From contig CANMFE010000003.1 of NCBI GenBank assembly GCA_947497085.1, positions 200,001 to 264,000 on the forward strand: a DNA stretch of 64,000 nucleotides, in the 5' to 3' direction. This DNA comes from an uncultured Sphingomonadaceae bacterium. GTDB lineage: Bacteria > Pseudomonadota > Alphaproteobacteria > Sphingomonadales > Sphingomonadaceae. The notes under the pieces were generated by a model. The model saw only the letters and a program-made list of their open reading frames with translations, did no database searches and was not told the origin of the DNA. This document shows positions 41,217 through 52,381 of the stretch, piece after piece. The position numbers and the translations under genes were made by a program. Each line of letters begins with the position of its first letter. Positions within the stretch are counted from its first letter, which is position 1.

Positions 41217-41963
41217 ATGGCAAATTGGCCAGATCCCCGTTCCACTGATGCCCCGCGCACCAGCTTTGGCACGCAGGCGGGTACTGTTGATACAGCGGCC
41301 TATGACGCAGGTCTGCGTTCATATATGCTGTCTATCTATAACTATATGGCGAGCGGCGTGTTGCTGACCGGCATTGTCGCCATGCTGTTTGCAAGTTCCG
41401 GCATGGCCGCACAGGTATTTGGCGCGGGCGGTATCCTGCCCTGGATCATCATTCTGTCGCCTCTGGCTATCGTTTTCGCAATGAGCTTTGGCGCACAGAA
41501 AATGTCTACATTCACGCTGCAGGCGCTTTTCTGGGGCTTTGCGGTATTGATGGGACTTAGCCTGTCGACGGTTTTCCTGCGCTATACAGGGTCTTCGATT
41601 GCACAGACATTCTTTGCCACATCTGCTGCTTTTGCAGGGCTTAGCCTATGGGGTTACACCACCAAGAAAGACCTGTCCGGCTGGGGCAGTTTCCTGATTA
41701 TGGGTGTAATCGGCCTGATCGTCGCGATGCTTATCAACATCTGGTTGCAGTCTCCAACCATGCATTATGTGGTAAGCGCGATCGGTGTGTTTATTTTCGC
41801 AGGCCTCACCGCCTATGATACACAGCGCCTCAAATCCATGTATGCCCATGTGGCGGGCACCGATATGATGGGCAAATATATCATCATGGGAGCGCTCAGC
41901 CTTTATCTGGACTTTATCAACATGTTCCAGTTTCTGCTCAGTTTCCTGGGCAGCAGCGAATAA
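41217..41963 (+). CDS. Bax inhibitor-1/YccA family membrane protein
   Basis: Seven-helix protein of 248 residues, start ATG at 41217 with GGAG ten bases upstream. Family text: AAYDAGLRSYMLSIYNYMASGVLLTGIVAML at the start, FFATSAAFAGLSLWGYTTKKDLSGWGSFLIMGVIGLIVA, and FAGLTAYDTQRLKSMYAHV, ending with ALSLYLDFINMFQFLLSFLGS. The aspartates of AYDTQ and YLDF are the conserved pair implicated in calcium/proton leak in the family. Followed by an intrinsic terminator. Confidence 0.93.
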   Translation: MANWPDPRSTDAPRTSFGTQAGTVDTAAYDAGLRSYMLSIYNYMASGVLLTGIVAMLFASSGMAAQVFGAGGILPWIIILSPLAIVFAMSFGAQKMSTFTLQALFWGFAVLMGLSLSTVFLRYTGSSIAQTFFATSAAFAGLSLWGYTTKKDLSGWGSFLIMGVIGLIVAMLINIWLQSPTMHYVVSAIGVFIFAGLTAYDTQRLKSMYAHVAGTDMMGKYIIMGALSLYLDFINMFQFLLSFLGSSE

Positions 41964-41988
41964 CAGACAATCCAGTGATGGAATATCG

Positions 41989-42017
41989 AAGGCCTGGCGG
42001 AAAACCGCCGGGCCTTT
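41989..42017 (+). terminator. Intrinsic terminator after the Bax-inhibitor-1 gene
   Basis: AAGGCCTGGCGG and CCGCCGGGCCTT form a twelve-base stem with a T-G mismatch-wobble around AAAA, followed by TTGC; 25 bases past the stop. Confidence 0.8.
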
Positions 42018-42192
42018 TGCTGTAATATCGCCCTGTATGAGACCGCAGGGATTGAACCCGTCGTCCGCCGCGCACAGTATAGGCAATTTTTCTACAAACA
42101 TGTTTTGCCTTTTACGTTCATCGCGCTATCAGCATGGTTAATGTATAGAGATATACAAAAGCATATACTGCAAATGATGGGGTTGGATTAGG

Positions 42193-43353
42193 ATGTCGTT
42201 GAAAATTTTTGCTCGCTTTTCAGTTTTGGGTCTGCTGGCCGCGCTGGCCGCATGTGCGAAGCCTGCACCGCCTCCGGTTGTTGCAGCCACGCCACCACCG
42301 CCTGTTTCCATACCGCCCATGCCGACGCCACCGCTTTATGCGACCACCAATATGGCAATCCCGCCCGTCGGTGTGGATGGTCGCCGGATAACGGTGAATA
42401 CGGGCATAGGCGAAATGGAAACATTATGGCACCTGCGCTCTGCTCTTAATGTGGCAGCGCTCAATTGTGTCGAACCACGCCATTATCAGTTGGCCACCGA
42501 TTACAATACTTTCCTGAAAACACATAAATCTAGACTGAGCGCAGCAAACCGGGCCATAGAGAGCAAATTCCGCCGTGAGAACGGTTCAAATTATCGCCGG
42601 ATACGCGATACACACAGCACACGGGTTTATAACTTTTTCTCACTGCCCCCCGTAAAATCGGAATTTTGCAATGTATCGCTTGGCGTAGCACGGCAGTTGA
42701 CACTCACGCCGAAGGACCAGCTCATGGGCTATTCCTATATCGGGCTGACTGAAATAGAAGACGTGTTTAACCGCTTTTTTGCAGCCTATGAGCAGTATAG
42801 ACGTGACCTCACAGCATGGAACCAGGCGTACGGACCCCGCCAACCCGCTAACTCTTTCGCATCCGGTACGCAAGGACCGCTTTATAATGGCACTATTACT
42901 GCGCCGGCAAGCAATGCCGGTGCTATCAGTGGACCGGTTGTTCCGCAGGGCGGCGAAGTGACCACGACCACGCTGCCGCCATCAGGTGTCAGTACGACGC
43001 CAAGCTATGGCTATATCCCCTCTGAAAAGCCGGATGGATATGATCCCAACATGACGGTACAGCCAGTTCCTGGTGCGGAAGAACCCGCCCGCGCCAACAC
43101 TACATCCGCCATACCGGGATACACGCCATCCGCGCCTGCATATGACCCGAATTTGACGGTCCAGCCGATACCGGGTGCTGCAACATCTGCGCCCGGTACC
43201 AGTGCTGCTTCGGATACAGCCCCTGCATTGCCGGAATATGACCCAAACCTGACGGTCCAGCCGATACCGGGTAACGAAACGACCGCACCCGCCACAACGG
43301 GAGAAAATGCTTCAGGGGAAAGCAGTGATGACGGGGAAACACCCTCACGTTAA
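42193..43353 (+). CDS. Lipoprotein with proline-rich and repeat-bearing tail
   Basis: A 386-residue lipoprotein: signal with lipobox LAALAAC (Cys21), then a proline-rich spacer (PAPPPVVAATPPPPVSIPPMPTPP), a globular domain (about 75-215) with GIGEMETLWHLRSALNVAALNCVEPRHYQLATDYN and QLTLTPKDQLMGYSYIGLTEIEDVFNRFFAAYEQY. The last 110 residues are low-complexity with three spaced copies of YDPNLTVQPIPG (first copy YDPNMTVQPVPG), about 100 bases apart in DNA. Likely anchored to the outer membrane and reaching toward peptidoglycan or another envelope partner. No named family recognised with certainty. Confidence 0.8.
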   Translation: MSLKIFARFSVLGLLAALAACAKPAPPPVVAATPPPPVSIPPMPTPPLYATTNMAIPPVGVDGRRITVNTGIGEMETLWHLRSALNVAALNCVEPRHYQLATDYNTFLKTHKSRLSAANRAIESKFRRENGSNYRRIRDTHSTRVYNFFSLPPVKSEFCNVSLGVARQLTLTPKDQLMGYSYIGLTEIEDVFNRFFAAYEQYRRDLTAWNQAYGPRQPANSFASGTQGPLYNGTITAPASNAGAISGPVVPQGGEVTTTTLPPSGVSTTPSYGYIPSEKPDGYDPNMTVQPVPGAEEPARANTTSAIPGYTPSAPAYDPNLTVQPIPGAATSAPGTSAASDTAPALPEYDPNLTVQPIPGNETTAPATTGENASGESSDDGETPSR

Positions 43354-43418
43354 CCCTGCACCGCTGAAACACATCATTTCGCGACAAAAAACTGGCCAAG
43401 GCGGCATGGCGCGCCTAA

Positions 43419-45612
<2,194 letters not shown>

Positions 45613-45616
<4 letters not shown>

Positions 45617-46536
45617 ATAACGCTGTCCGCACCATTGCGCTGACCGGCGGGACCGGGTTTGTCGGCAAGAATGTGATCGACATGGCGCGCGCGCAGAAAA
45701 TACCCGTGCGCGCCCTTACCCGCCGCCCGCAAAAACCCGTTTACGGCGTCACCTGGATCAAAGGATCGCTGTCGGATAGTGATGCCCTTAAGGAGCTATG
45801 CGATGGTGCCGGCACCGTCATACATGTGGCCGGCGTGGTCAATGCGCCCGATAGAAAAGGGTTTGAAGACGGCAATGTCGCCGGCACGCTCGCGATGGTT
45901 GACGCGGCCAAGGCGATGGGGCTGCCGCGATTTATCCATGTGTCCTCGCTGGCTGCGCGGGAGCCAGACCTCTCTATCTATGGCTGGTCCAAGGCCAAGG
46001 CGGAGAAAATTGTCGCCGCCAGTGGCCTCGACTGGACGATGGTGCGGCCGCCCGCCATATATGGCCCCGGCGATGGCGAAATGCTTGACCTGTTCAAAAT
46101 GGCGCAGCGCGGGTTCGTACTGCTGCCACCGGAGGGACGCCTGTCGCTTATCCATGTCACCGACCTGGCCCGCCTGCTGATTGAACTCAAGCCTTCATCG
46201 GAAGATGTCACGTCGCAGATATTCGAAGCCGATGATGGCGCGAAAGGTGGCTGGACGCACAAGGCATTTGCCCGCGCCATCGGTACGGCACTGGGCCGCG
46301 GTATCAGGCCGTTTTCGCTGCCGCCTGCACTGCTGCGTCTGGGCGCAAGCGCAGACCGGCTGGTGCGCAATACCAATGCGAAACTGACACCCGACCGCGT
46401 CAGCTATATGTGCCATGACGACTGGACTGTGGATGCAGGCAAACGCCCGCCCCGGTCACTATGGATGCCAAAAATAGAGACTCGCGACGGCCTCAAACAA
46501 ACCGCACTCTGGTACAAGAAAGCGGGCTGGCTTTAG
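45613..46536 (+). CDS. NAD-dependent epimerase/dehydratase, probable ceramide reductase CerR
   Basis: A 307-residue extended short-chain dehydrogenase: Rossmann GGTGFVGKNVI near residue 9, VIHVAGVVNAPD, and the catalytic YGWSKAKAEKIV tyrosine-lysine pair. Start GTG overlaps the proB stop. In Caulobacter, CerR is the epimerase-like enzyme next to SPT and ACP that reduces the keto group of 3-ketoceramide; this gene sits about 700 bases from acp and spt, with only the PycTM-like gene between, so the same role is likely. A generic epimerase cannot be excluded by sequence alone. Confidence 0.75.
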
Positions 46537-46562
46537 GAAAAGCGCCTTTTCCCTGCACAGCC

Positions 46563-47105
46563 TCAAATTATAGGGCCGATAAACTGCTCCGCCACATAAA
46601 GCATGAAAGTCAGCGTCAATCCGGTCAGAAATGCACGATAGGCAATGCCAAGGTAAAAATATTTCTTTTCCGCCAGCACCGAGCCCATCTGGTAAATATC
46701 ATGCAGCATCGCCCGAAACGTACCTTCGCTTGTGCTGATCTGCGCCAGCACATCTTCGGTAAAGACGTCTTCATCCATGCCTGAAAAAACACCGAAAAAT
46801 AGGGGGTTCGGCCGCGCTCCGGGTTTCGGGCCGCTAGACGGCATAACGGCAAGCGCGGCGAGCCCTGCGGACAGGAAAGAGGATATAGCCAGCACCAGCA
46901 TCGGCAGGGATGCATTGCCGCTCCCGCTTTGCGCGATGGCGATAGTGAACACCACAAATGTCGCGCCAATGAGCATGGACGCTTTTTGATCGGCCATGAT
47001 GCTTAGCTGCACATGGTGCTGCTGCACAGTCCGTAACAGTTGGATTGATTGCATCGGCCATTCTGTGGCAGGCTCAGCAAGCTCGCCCTTTTCCGCAACA
47101 GGCAT
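46563..47105 (-). CDS. PycTM-like membrane protein (Pycsar effector family), orphan
   Basis: Start at MPVAEKGELAEPATEWPMQ with GGGAG upstream; the longer upstream frame crosses the divergent acp promoter. The 180 residues have the effector-family layout: an N-terminal helix LLRTVQQHHVQLSIMADQKASMLIGATFVVFTIAIA, a second helix LPMLVLAISSFLSAGLAALAV, a loop with NPLFFGVFSGMDEDVFTEDVLAQIS, the helix LHDIYQMGSVLAEKKYFYLGIAYRAFLTGLTLTFMLYVAEQF. In Pycsar defence, such proteins perforate the membrane when a cyclase makes cCMP or cUMP. No cyclase is present in this window, so a defence role is doubtful; it is convergent with cerR and divergent from acp. Confidence 0.7.
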   Translation of the reverse strand: MPVAEKGELAEPATEWPMQSIQLLRTVQQHHVQLSIMADQKASMLIGATFVVFTIAIAQSGSGNASLPMLVLAISSFLSAGLAALAVMPSSGPKPGARPNPLFFGVFSGMDEDVFTEDVLAQISTSEGTFRAMLHDIYQMGSVLAEKKYFYLGIAYRAFLTGLTLTFMLYVAEQFIGPII

Positions 47106-47277
47106 AAGATTTCTCCCTTTTTCACGCCGATAACAGCGCTTCACCTTGCCGCGACCCGTATTTTTGCATAAGCCTGTCATAGATAAGACAAGGGGGCAAG
47201 TTTTGCGCGCGAATTTCGCCCAATTCCCGCCGCAATCCACTGTCACAGGGACATGAAACCAATAACAGGATACATAT

Positions 47278-47523
47278 ATGAGCAACCGTGAAGCTACTCA
47301 GGCAAAAATCCATGAACTGATTACGCCATTCAATGTCAAAGAGGCAGAACTCAGCGATGATACGACCTTTATGGGCGATCTGGAATGGGACAGCCTGACC
47401 GTCATGGATTTCGTCGCGGCGATCGAGGATGAATTCGACATTATCATCACCATGAACATGCAGGCCGAAATCGAGAATGTCGGTCAGCTCGTGGATGCTG
47501 TCGAAAAATTGCAGGACAGCTAA
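47278..47523 (+). CDS. Acyl carrier protein for sphingolipid synthesis
   Basis: An 81-residue ACP: phosphopantetheine serine Ser39 in DLEWDSLTVMDFVAAIEDEF, with acidic helices around. Located 48 bases before spt, the arrangement seen in sphingolipid-producing Caulobacter and Sphingomonas, where this dedicated ACP supplies acyl-ACP to serine palmitoyltransferase. Differs from a housekeeping ACP in sequence and context. AGGA nine bases before the ATG. Confidence 0.92.
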   Translation: MSNREATQAKIHELITPFNVKEAELSDDTTFMGDLEWDSLTVMDFVAAIEDEFDIIITMNMQAEIENVGQLVDAVEKLQDS

Positions 47524-47570
47524 AAACTGCCTGACCAACCCTATCCCATCATCAGAGCAAGGCCAGTATC

Positions 47571-48770
47571 ATGACCGATCTCCTTTCCAAATTCGACCCA
47601 CTCATCAATGAGCGTGAGACTTTGCTATCCACCGGCGTACGCGATCCCTTCGCGCTGGTGATGGAGCAGGTGAAATCGCCCACTGTGGCAATCTGCAATG
47701 GCAAGGAAACCATCCTGCTCGGCACCTATAACTATATGGGCATGACATTTGATGATGATGTGCTCGCGGCAGGACATGAAGCGCTTGACAATTTCGGGGC
47801 GGGCACGACCGGCAGCCGCGTACTGAACGGCACCTACCAGGGGCACAAGGAAGTCGAACAAGCGCTCAAGGACTTTTATGACATGGACCATGCCATGGTC
47901 TTTTCGACCGGATATCAGGCGAATCTCGGCGTGATTTCCACGCTGGCGGGCAAGGATGATTATGTCATCCTGGATATTGACAGCCATGCCAGCATCTATG
48001 ACGGCTGCGCGATGGGCAATGCGCAGATTGTCGCGTTCCGGCACAATGATGTCGAGGCACTGGAAAAACGCCTCAAACGTCTGCCTGAAGAGGCTGGCAA
48101 GCTGGTAGTCCTCGAAGGCGTCTATTCGATGCTGGGCGATGTCGCACCGCTGAAGGAAATGGTCGCCATCTGCAAGAAACATGGTGCCATGGTGCTGGTC
48201 GATGAAGCGCACTCGATGGGCTTTATCGGCGAGAATGGCCGGGGAGTATGCGAAGAACAGGGCGTGATTGACGATGTTGATTTCATCATCGGTACATTCA
48301 GCAAAAGCGTCGGCACGGTGGGCGGTTTTTGTGTTTCCAACCATCCAAAATTCGAGATTATGCGGCTGGTCTGCCGCCCCTATGTGTTCACGGCATCGCT
48401 GCCGCCTGCCGTGGTCGCGACCTCCGCTGCCTCGATCCGCAAGCTAATGCACAGCGGCAATAAACGTGCGCATTTATGGGAGAATAGCAAACGTCTGCAT
48501 CAGGGCCTGCGCGATATGGGCTACACGCTTGGCACGCCCGAGGCGCAAAGCGGCATTATCGCCGTGATGGTCGAGGATATGATGCAGGGCGCGCTACTAT
48601 GGCAGGCGCTGCTGGAAAACGGGCTATACGTAAACCTCGCCCGCCCGCCCGCAACGCCGCAGGGCATGACACTTCTGCGCTGTTCGCTCTGCGCCGAACA
48701 TACCAGCGAGCAGGTAGGGGACATCCTGGATATTTTTGAGAAATCGGGAAAGCAGATCGGGGCTATATAA
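47571..48770 (+). CDS. spt: Serine palmitoyltransferase
   Basis: PLP enzyme of the alpha-oxoamine synthase family that condenses serine with a fatty acyl thioester to 3-ketosphinganine, the committed step of sphingolipids. 399 residues, matching the soluble Sphingomonas enzyme. PLP contacts: His139 in DIDSHASIYDG stacking on the ring, Asp211 and His214 in VDEAHSMGFIG, and Schiff-base Lys245 in GTFSKSVGTVGG. Partners: the upstream ACP and the reductase, kinase and acyltransferase genes nearby. This gene is the main reason to place the organism among sphingolipid-making alphaproteobacteria. Confidence 0.95.
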   Translation: MTDLLSKFDPLINERETLLSTGVRDPFALVMEQVKSPTVAICNGKETILLGTYNYMGMTFDDDVLAAGHEALDNFGAGTTGSRVLNGTYQGHKEVEQALKDFYDMDHAMVFSTGYQANLGVISTLAGKDDYVILDIDSHASIYDGCAMGNAQIVAFRHNDVEALEKRLKRLPEEAGKLVVLEGVYSMLGDVAPLKEMVAICKKHGAMVLVDEAHSMGFIGENGRGVCEEQGVIDDVDFIIGTFSKSVGTVGGFCVSNHPKFEIMRLVCRPYVFTASLPPAVVATSAASIRKLMHSGNKRAHLWENSKRLHQGLRDMGYTLGTPEAQSGIIAVMVEDMMQGALLWQALLENGLYVNLARPPATPQGMTLLRCSLCAEHTSEQVGDILDIFEKSGKQIGAI

Positions 48771-48771
48771 A

Positions 48772-49344
48772 TTATTTGGAACCCTTTTTGCCAAACATGA
48801 CAGAAAGTTCATCACTGATCCAATCCTCGATCAGCACCAGATCATGGTTTTCAATTGCATTGAAGCGCCATGCCGAGATCGTGAAGGAACCGCCAGATTT
48901 AGGTACCCAATGCCGAAGCTGCAGGGCATAGGTTCTTGCATACCCATAACCCAGATGCTGCATCAGGCGCGCACGCAGTTTAGTCCTTGAACTGGTATCC
49001 GACACACTGCCGACATAAAGTATTTCAGATTTTCTTTTTTTGTTAATCCTAGGATAGGCACGGTTTTCGTGTGTGTTGTCTTTTGCGGCCTGTAAGGCTG
49101 TATACATGTCTTTAGGTGCGATGCTTTTATCATATTTGATAATGTAAATTGCTTTTCCAGACCCTAAAAATCCGCTCAGCTTGTCAGATATTATGCTCTT
49201 GGCTTCTTCAGACAGTTCGGCAAAGTTCAGCGTTACGTCTTCCAGCTTATCCGGTGCAGCGAGACCGCCAATACGCCGAGCTGTATGACTAATAGATGCC
49301 TCTATCTGCGGGAAATATTGTTGGATTTTACCAGTCTTCTTCAC
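48772..49344 (-). CDS. Divergent GIY-YIG-like protein
   Basis: A 190-residue protein, convergent with spt and coupled to the cupin gene (ATGA overlap). A GIY-YIG-like core can be read: first strand AIYIIKYDKS (about 89-98), second strand SEILYVGSVSD (about 130-140) after an unusually long spacer, then RTKLRARLMQHLGYGYARTYALQLRHW, and a glutamate in ENHDLVLIEDWISDEL as possible metal ligand. The N-terminal 85 residues are helical (KIQQYFPQIEASISHTARRIGGLA). Lower GC than the surrounding genes. A nuclease is the best guess, not established. Confidence 0.6.
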   Translation of the reverse strand: MKKTGKIQQYFPQIEASISHTARRIGGLAAPDKLEDVTLNFAELSEEAKSIISDKLSGFLGSGKAIYIIKYDKSIAPKDMYTALQAAKDNTHENRAYPRINKKRKSEILYVGSVSDTSSRTKLRARLMQHLGYGYARTYALQLRHWVPKSGGSFTISAWRFNAIENHDLVLIEDWISDELSVMFGKKGSK

Positions 49345-49739
49345 ACCCGCTCCCGGTGCTCAGTGCCCTCACCGGCCGTTATAAACACTGCAGTTGCCTC
49401 ACCATCCACATCTGCCGTGTGCCAGACTCCGGGTTCATTAATGGCATATTCGCCTGCCTTCAGCGCTGTGCGTTTTTCCGACCCGTCCGGCATTTCCTGT
49501 ACCAGCACCATGCTGCCTTCAGTGCACAAAACCATTTCACTGCCTTTGGGGTGCATTTCCCATACGTCCCAGCTTTCGGTGAACGTGTACATGGATACCA
49601 ATCGTCCTTCATGGCCATCATCGCCATGGCGCTGCACATAACCTTCATACCAGGCCATATCACCAGTCATTTCGGGCTGCACAAATGCAGTTGCGCCAAG
49701 GCCTAAATGGACGGGATTTTTCTTTAGGCTATCGGGCAT
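49341..49739 (-). CDS. Cupin-domain protein
   Basis: A 132-residue single cupin: WDVWEMHPKGSEMVLCTEGSMVLVQEM is the first metal-binding motif and YAINEPGVWHTADVDG the second, though the first lacks the classic His-X-His (MHPKGSE keeps one His and the Glu). AAGGAG precedes the ATG. No clear link to the sphingolipid genes apart from position; substrate unknown. Overlaps the GIY-YIG-like gene by four bases. Confidence 0.85.
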   Translation of the reverse strand: MPDSLKKNPVHLGLGATAFVQPEMTGDMAWYEGYVQRHGDDGHEGRLVSMYTFTESWDVWEMHPKGSEMVLCTEGSMVLVQEMPDGSEKRTALKAGEYAINEPGVWHTADVDGEATAVFITAGEGTEHRERV

Positions 49740-49771
49740 AATGCGTCTCCTTATGATGATGCATTATGCCC

Positions 49772-50704
49772 TTATTTGACCGCACCACGCAATAGGAGCC
49801 GTGGCAGCATTACAATCGCGCCCAATATCGGCCAGCGGCGTTGCCAGTCCTTCACCTTTATCTCCGTGCCGGCATGACGGTTGATCTTCCAGGCAATATA
49901 GTCAATTCCGTCCGCATAGGTCCCCGTCGCCTTGGCCAGCCGCGCAAGGGTCAGCAGCTTGCCGCGTCGCCTGAGGCCCGGCCAGCGCTTGCGTTCCGCC
50001 ATAATTGCAGCCCTCTGCCCCGGAAGCAGCGTGACATTGTCCCCGCTGCGTTCGTTCATGATGGGTGTAAGCGGCAGCGCCGCATGGCCAAAATCGCGGT
50101 ATCGCTCTGGCGAAAATTCCACAACAGAAGCGGAACGGCCCGACCGCTCTGCACGCAATTCTGCGCTATAGGTCAGCACAAAGCCTTTTTCCCATAAATC
50201 CAGCATTGGCGTCTGTTCGGCATCTACATGCGCCAACGCCGCGTTCAATAATGTGGGCGCTGCACCTGATATCGCCAGCGCCGCCTGTTCGGCAGCGATA
50301 TCGTCGCTTTGCCATACCAGCCGCGACGGTTGGGCAAAACGTGCCCATACACTTACCGCGCTGGCTTCCCGGCGGTTGAGACGATGGAAATCGGCTTCAC
50401 TCAGCACTGCATATTTGGCCACCAACCCATCATGCTGCGCCGGAAACACATTGGGCGGCAGCAGCCGGTTGGCCCGCGCTTTCCAGCTCTTTGGAAACGC
50501 GGAATCATAATCGGAAACAATCAGATAGAAATCGAGCATCTGCCCTTCCAGCTGCTCGCTGCGCAGACATGATCCGTAAAACAGCACAGCCCGCGCCGCA
50601 TCGCCATAATCCGCAGCAATGGCAGCCGCAAAATCCGAAATCCGCGGATCCACCGGTTCGGCCAGCTCTGCCTTGATAAGTCTGAGAAGCGCTGTGTCTG
50701 GCAT
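49772..50704 (-). CDS. Nucleotidyltransferase resembling Tam41 phosphatidate cytidylyltransferase
   Basis: A 310-residue protein whose AVLFYGSCLRSEQLEGQMLDFYLIVSDY is a nucleotidyltransferase GS...D motif, and whose following KARANRLLPPNVFPAQ and LVAKYAVLSEADFHRL parallel the arrangement of mitochondrial Tam41 (YGSG, MIDFIFGV, NL..NP, KYGVVS). Tam41 makes CDP-diacylglycerol. The C-terminal part is basic and helical (KDWQRRWPILGAIVMLPRLLLRGAVK), perhaps membrane-associating. It follows a ceramide-kinase-like gene on the same strand with 49 bases between, so an activated ceramide or phospholipid intermediate is a reasonable hypothesis. Confidence 0.6.
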   Translation of the reverse strand: MPDTALLRLIKAELAEPVDPRISDFAAAIAADYGDAARAVLFYGSCLRSEQLEGQMLDFYLIVSDYDSAFPKSWKARANRLLPPNVFPAQHDGLVAKYAVLSEADFHRLNRREASAVSVWARFAQPSRLVWQSDDIAAEQAALAISGAAPTLLNAALAHVDAEQTPMLDLWEKGFVLTYSAELRAERSGRSASVVEFSPERYRDFGHAALPLTPIMNERSGDNVTLLPGQRAAIMAERKRWPGLRRRGKLLTLARLAKATGTYADGIDYIAWKINRHAGTEIKVKDWQRRWPILGAIVMLPRLLLRGAVK

Positions 50705-50753
50705 AATGGAGGCCTAAATCAGGAAGGCGGGTACATTGTCCGCATAGGAACCG

Positions 50754-51728
50754 TCAGGCCGCAATTTTCAGGAATGGCACAGGCTGTGTCGAACGCAATA
50801 TAATGGGTGCATCTTCATTTGCTTCAAACAGCTCACCATCCAGAATGACGTTGCTATGGTCGCCATCAATGCGGATTTCATCGCCCTGCTCTATATGCAC
50901 ACCGCGTACCTTCTTCTGCCCCATGCGTCCGAACAGAATTGCGAAAATCATCCGCATGACAACGCCAGGGTTCTGGTCAACCGCAAAAAATTTGAGGCGA
51001 TCCCGGCTATTGTACCAACTGCCCGATTTACCCGCGAGCAATAGCTTTTCGAGCGTGGTAACAATCAGCAGCGCATAATTGCCCTGCACTTCGCCATTGC
51101 GGATAAGCGATATGCGCAGCGGCTGTGATCGCCGGGGCAGGAATTTGAAAGGCGCCTTGAACAGCAGTGAAATAAACCCGGCAATACCGGCCAGGACATG
51201 GCTGAGTCCATTGGGTAGTCCCAGCGGATAGATTTTATGGCGACAATACAGGATAAATTCGGCCAACCCCGCGCCGCCCAGAAACATGCCCAGAACCGGT
51301 TTCTCACTGCTGCCGCCAGAAAGCGCAATCATTTGCCGCACGACTATATGCGATTCCAGATCATCGTTACGGGCAATTTCCACAATTTCCTTGAGTGCCG
51401 AAAGCGCTGAGCCGCTTGCCCCCAAATCCATTGCAATAAGATTGGTCTTGCCATTGGGAAGCACCGCGACAGGTGGCGGATTTTCGCTAAAATGGCCGCC
51501 TTGGTACAATTCTGTCAACGCCGCCTGAACGGTGCCATCGCCGCCATTTATGATCAGGACCTTTGGCTTGACCCGCGCTATGGTTTTAAGCGCACACGCA
51601 ATCTGGTCAGCCTGTTCGACCTCATAATGGAATATATCGGCCTGCTCCGCACAAAAGCTCCGCACTTCCGGCAACAGCGATTTATTGCCGGTAGAGCGAG
51701 GATTGGAAAGGAGCGCGACCAGAGCCAT
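50754..51728 (-). CDS. Lipid kinase of the DAGK/YegS family, probable ceramide kinase (CpgB-like)
   Basis: A 324-residue lipid kinase. N-terminal ATP-binding lobe with IINGGDGTVQAALTEL and VAVLPNGKTNLIAMDLGASG (the family usually has GTxN here; this one has GKTN), then the beta-sandwich domain with FLGGAGLAEFILYCRH and the end DGDHSNVILDGELFEA. Caulobacter has a related kinase, CpgB, that phosphorylates ceramide to start an anionic sphingolipid headgroup; the location inside sphingolipid genes favours this over diacylglycerol. Three bases downstream of the DUF2141 gene. Confidence 0.75.
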   Translation of the reverse strand: MALVALLSNPRSTGNKSLLPEVRSFCAEQADIFHYEVEQADQIACALKTIARVKPKVLIINGGDGTVQAALTELYQGGHFSENPPPVAVLPNGKTNLIAMDLGASGSALSALKEIVEIARNDDLESHIVVRQMIALSGGSSEKPVLGMFLGGAGLAEFILYCRHKIYPLGLPNGLSHVLAGIAGFISLLFKAPFKFLPRRSQPLRISLIRNGEVQGNYALLIVTTLEKLLLAGKSGSWYNSRDRLKFFAVDQNPGVVMRMIFAILFGRMGQKKVRGVHIEQGDEIRIDGDHSNVILDGELFEANEDAPIILRSTQPVPFLKIAA

Positions 51729-51731
51729 AAA

Positions 51732-52253
51732 CTATCCGATCGGCTTAATGCTAAGGCCGCGGCGATAGTTGAGCACGACATTGGCACGCGCCACACCATT
51801 GCCCACGCGAATAGCGGATTTTTTGATCGAAGGCTTCAGGTTTGTCAGCGAAATACTGGGGTTGCCGGTAAAACCGCCACCATCGCTCCAGCCCGACTTT
51901 CCATTGCCGTCCATGTCATGACGGACCGCGATGCCATATGTGCCCGCTTTCGGAACAGGTACACAAAAGCGCATTTTACCGCCATTGACGCGCACCGGCA
52001 CGTCGATGCGGTTTATCCATGCGCCTTTTTTCAGCCATTTTGCGCTGGTGCCTTCATAGGCCTGAACGCGGATACGGCCCGAGGCCTTTTTGAAACCACG
52101 CACTTCAATCAGCACAGCAGGGCCTGCACCGCTGGCGCATTTGCTCATATCATTGCTGATTTTCTGGCGCTGCGCACCTGCGGGGGTCGCTACCAAGGCC
52201 AGAGCCATAGCTGCGCTACCACCAAGCAGTGCAACATTTGAAAATTTGAACAT
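51732..52253 (-). CDS. DUF2141 secreted protein
   Basis: A 173-residue exported protein with a signal peptide (GGSAAMALALVATPAGA) and a DUF2141 beta domain: VLIEVRGFKKASGRIRVQAYEG, GKMRFCVPVPKAGTYGIAVRHDMDGNGKSGWSDGGGFTGNPSI. Function unknown. First gene of a unit with the lipid kinase and nucleotidyltransferase; divergent from lptF across about 130 bases. The link to envelope lipids is by position. Confidence 0.88.
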   Translation of the reverse strand: MFKFSNVALLGGSAAMALALVATPAGAQRQKISNDMSKCASGAGPAVLIEVRGFKKASGRIRVQAYEGTSAKWLKKGAWINRIDVPVRVNGGKMRFCVPVPKAGTYGIAVRHDMDGNGKSGWSDGGGFTGNPSISLTNLKPSIKKSAIRVGNGVARANVVLNYRRGLSIKPIG

Positions 52254-52381
52254 GACGTTTCGTCTCCAACTGGTTATAGCCGGTTATGTCAAAACATATG
52301 GGACCGGCATGTAACGCCCCCGTTTGATTCTTTATATGGGTGAAATTTGCGGCCAAAATAGGGTGATAGGGCGACAATAAG

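Noticed and set aside
46563..47105. Complete Pycsar defence system
   Set aside because: Only the effector-like membrane protein is present; no nucleotide cyclase gene lies next to it on either strand.
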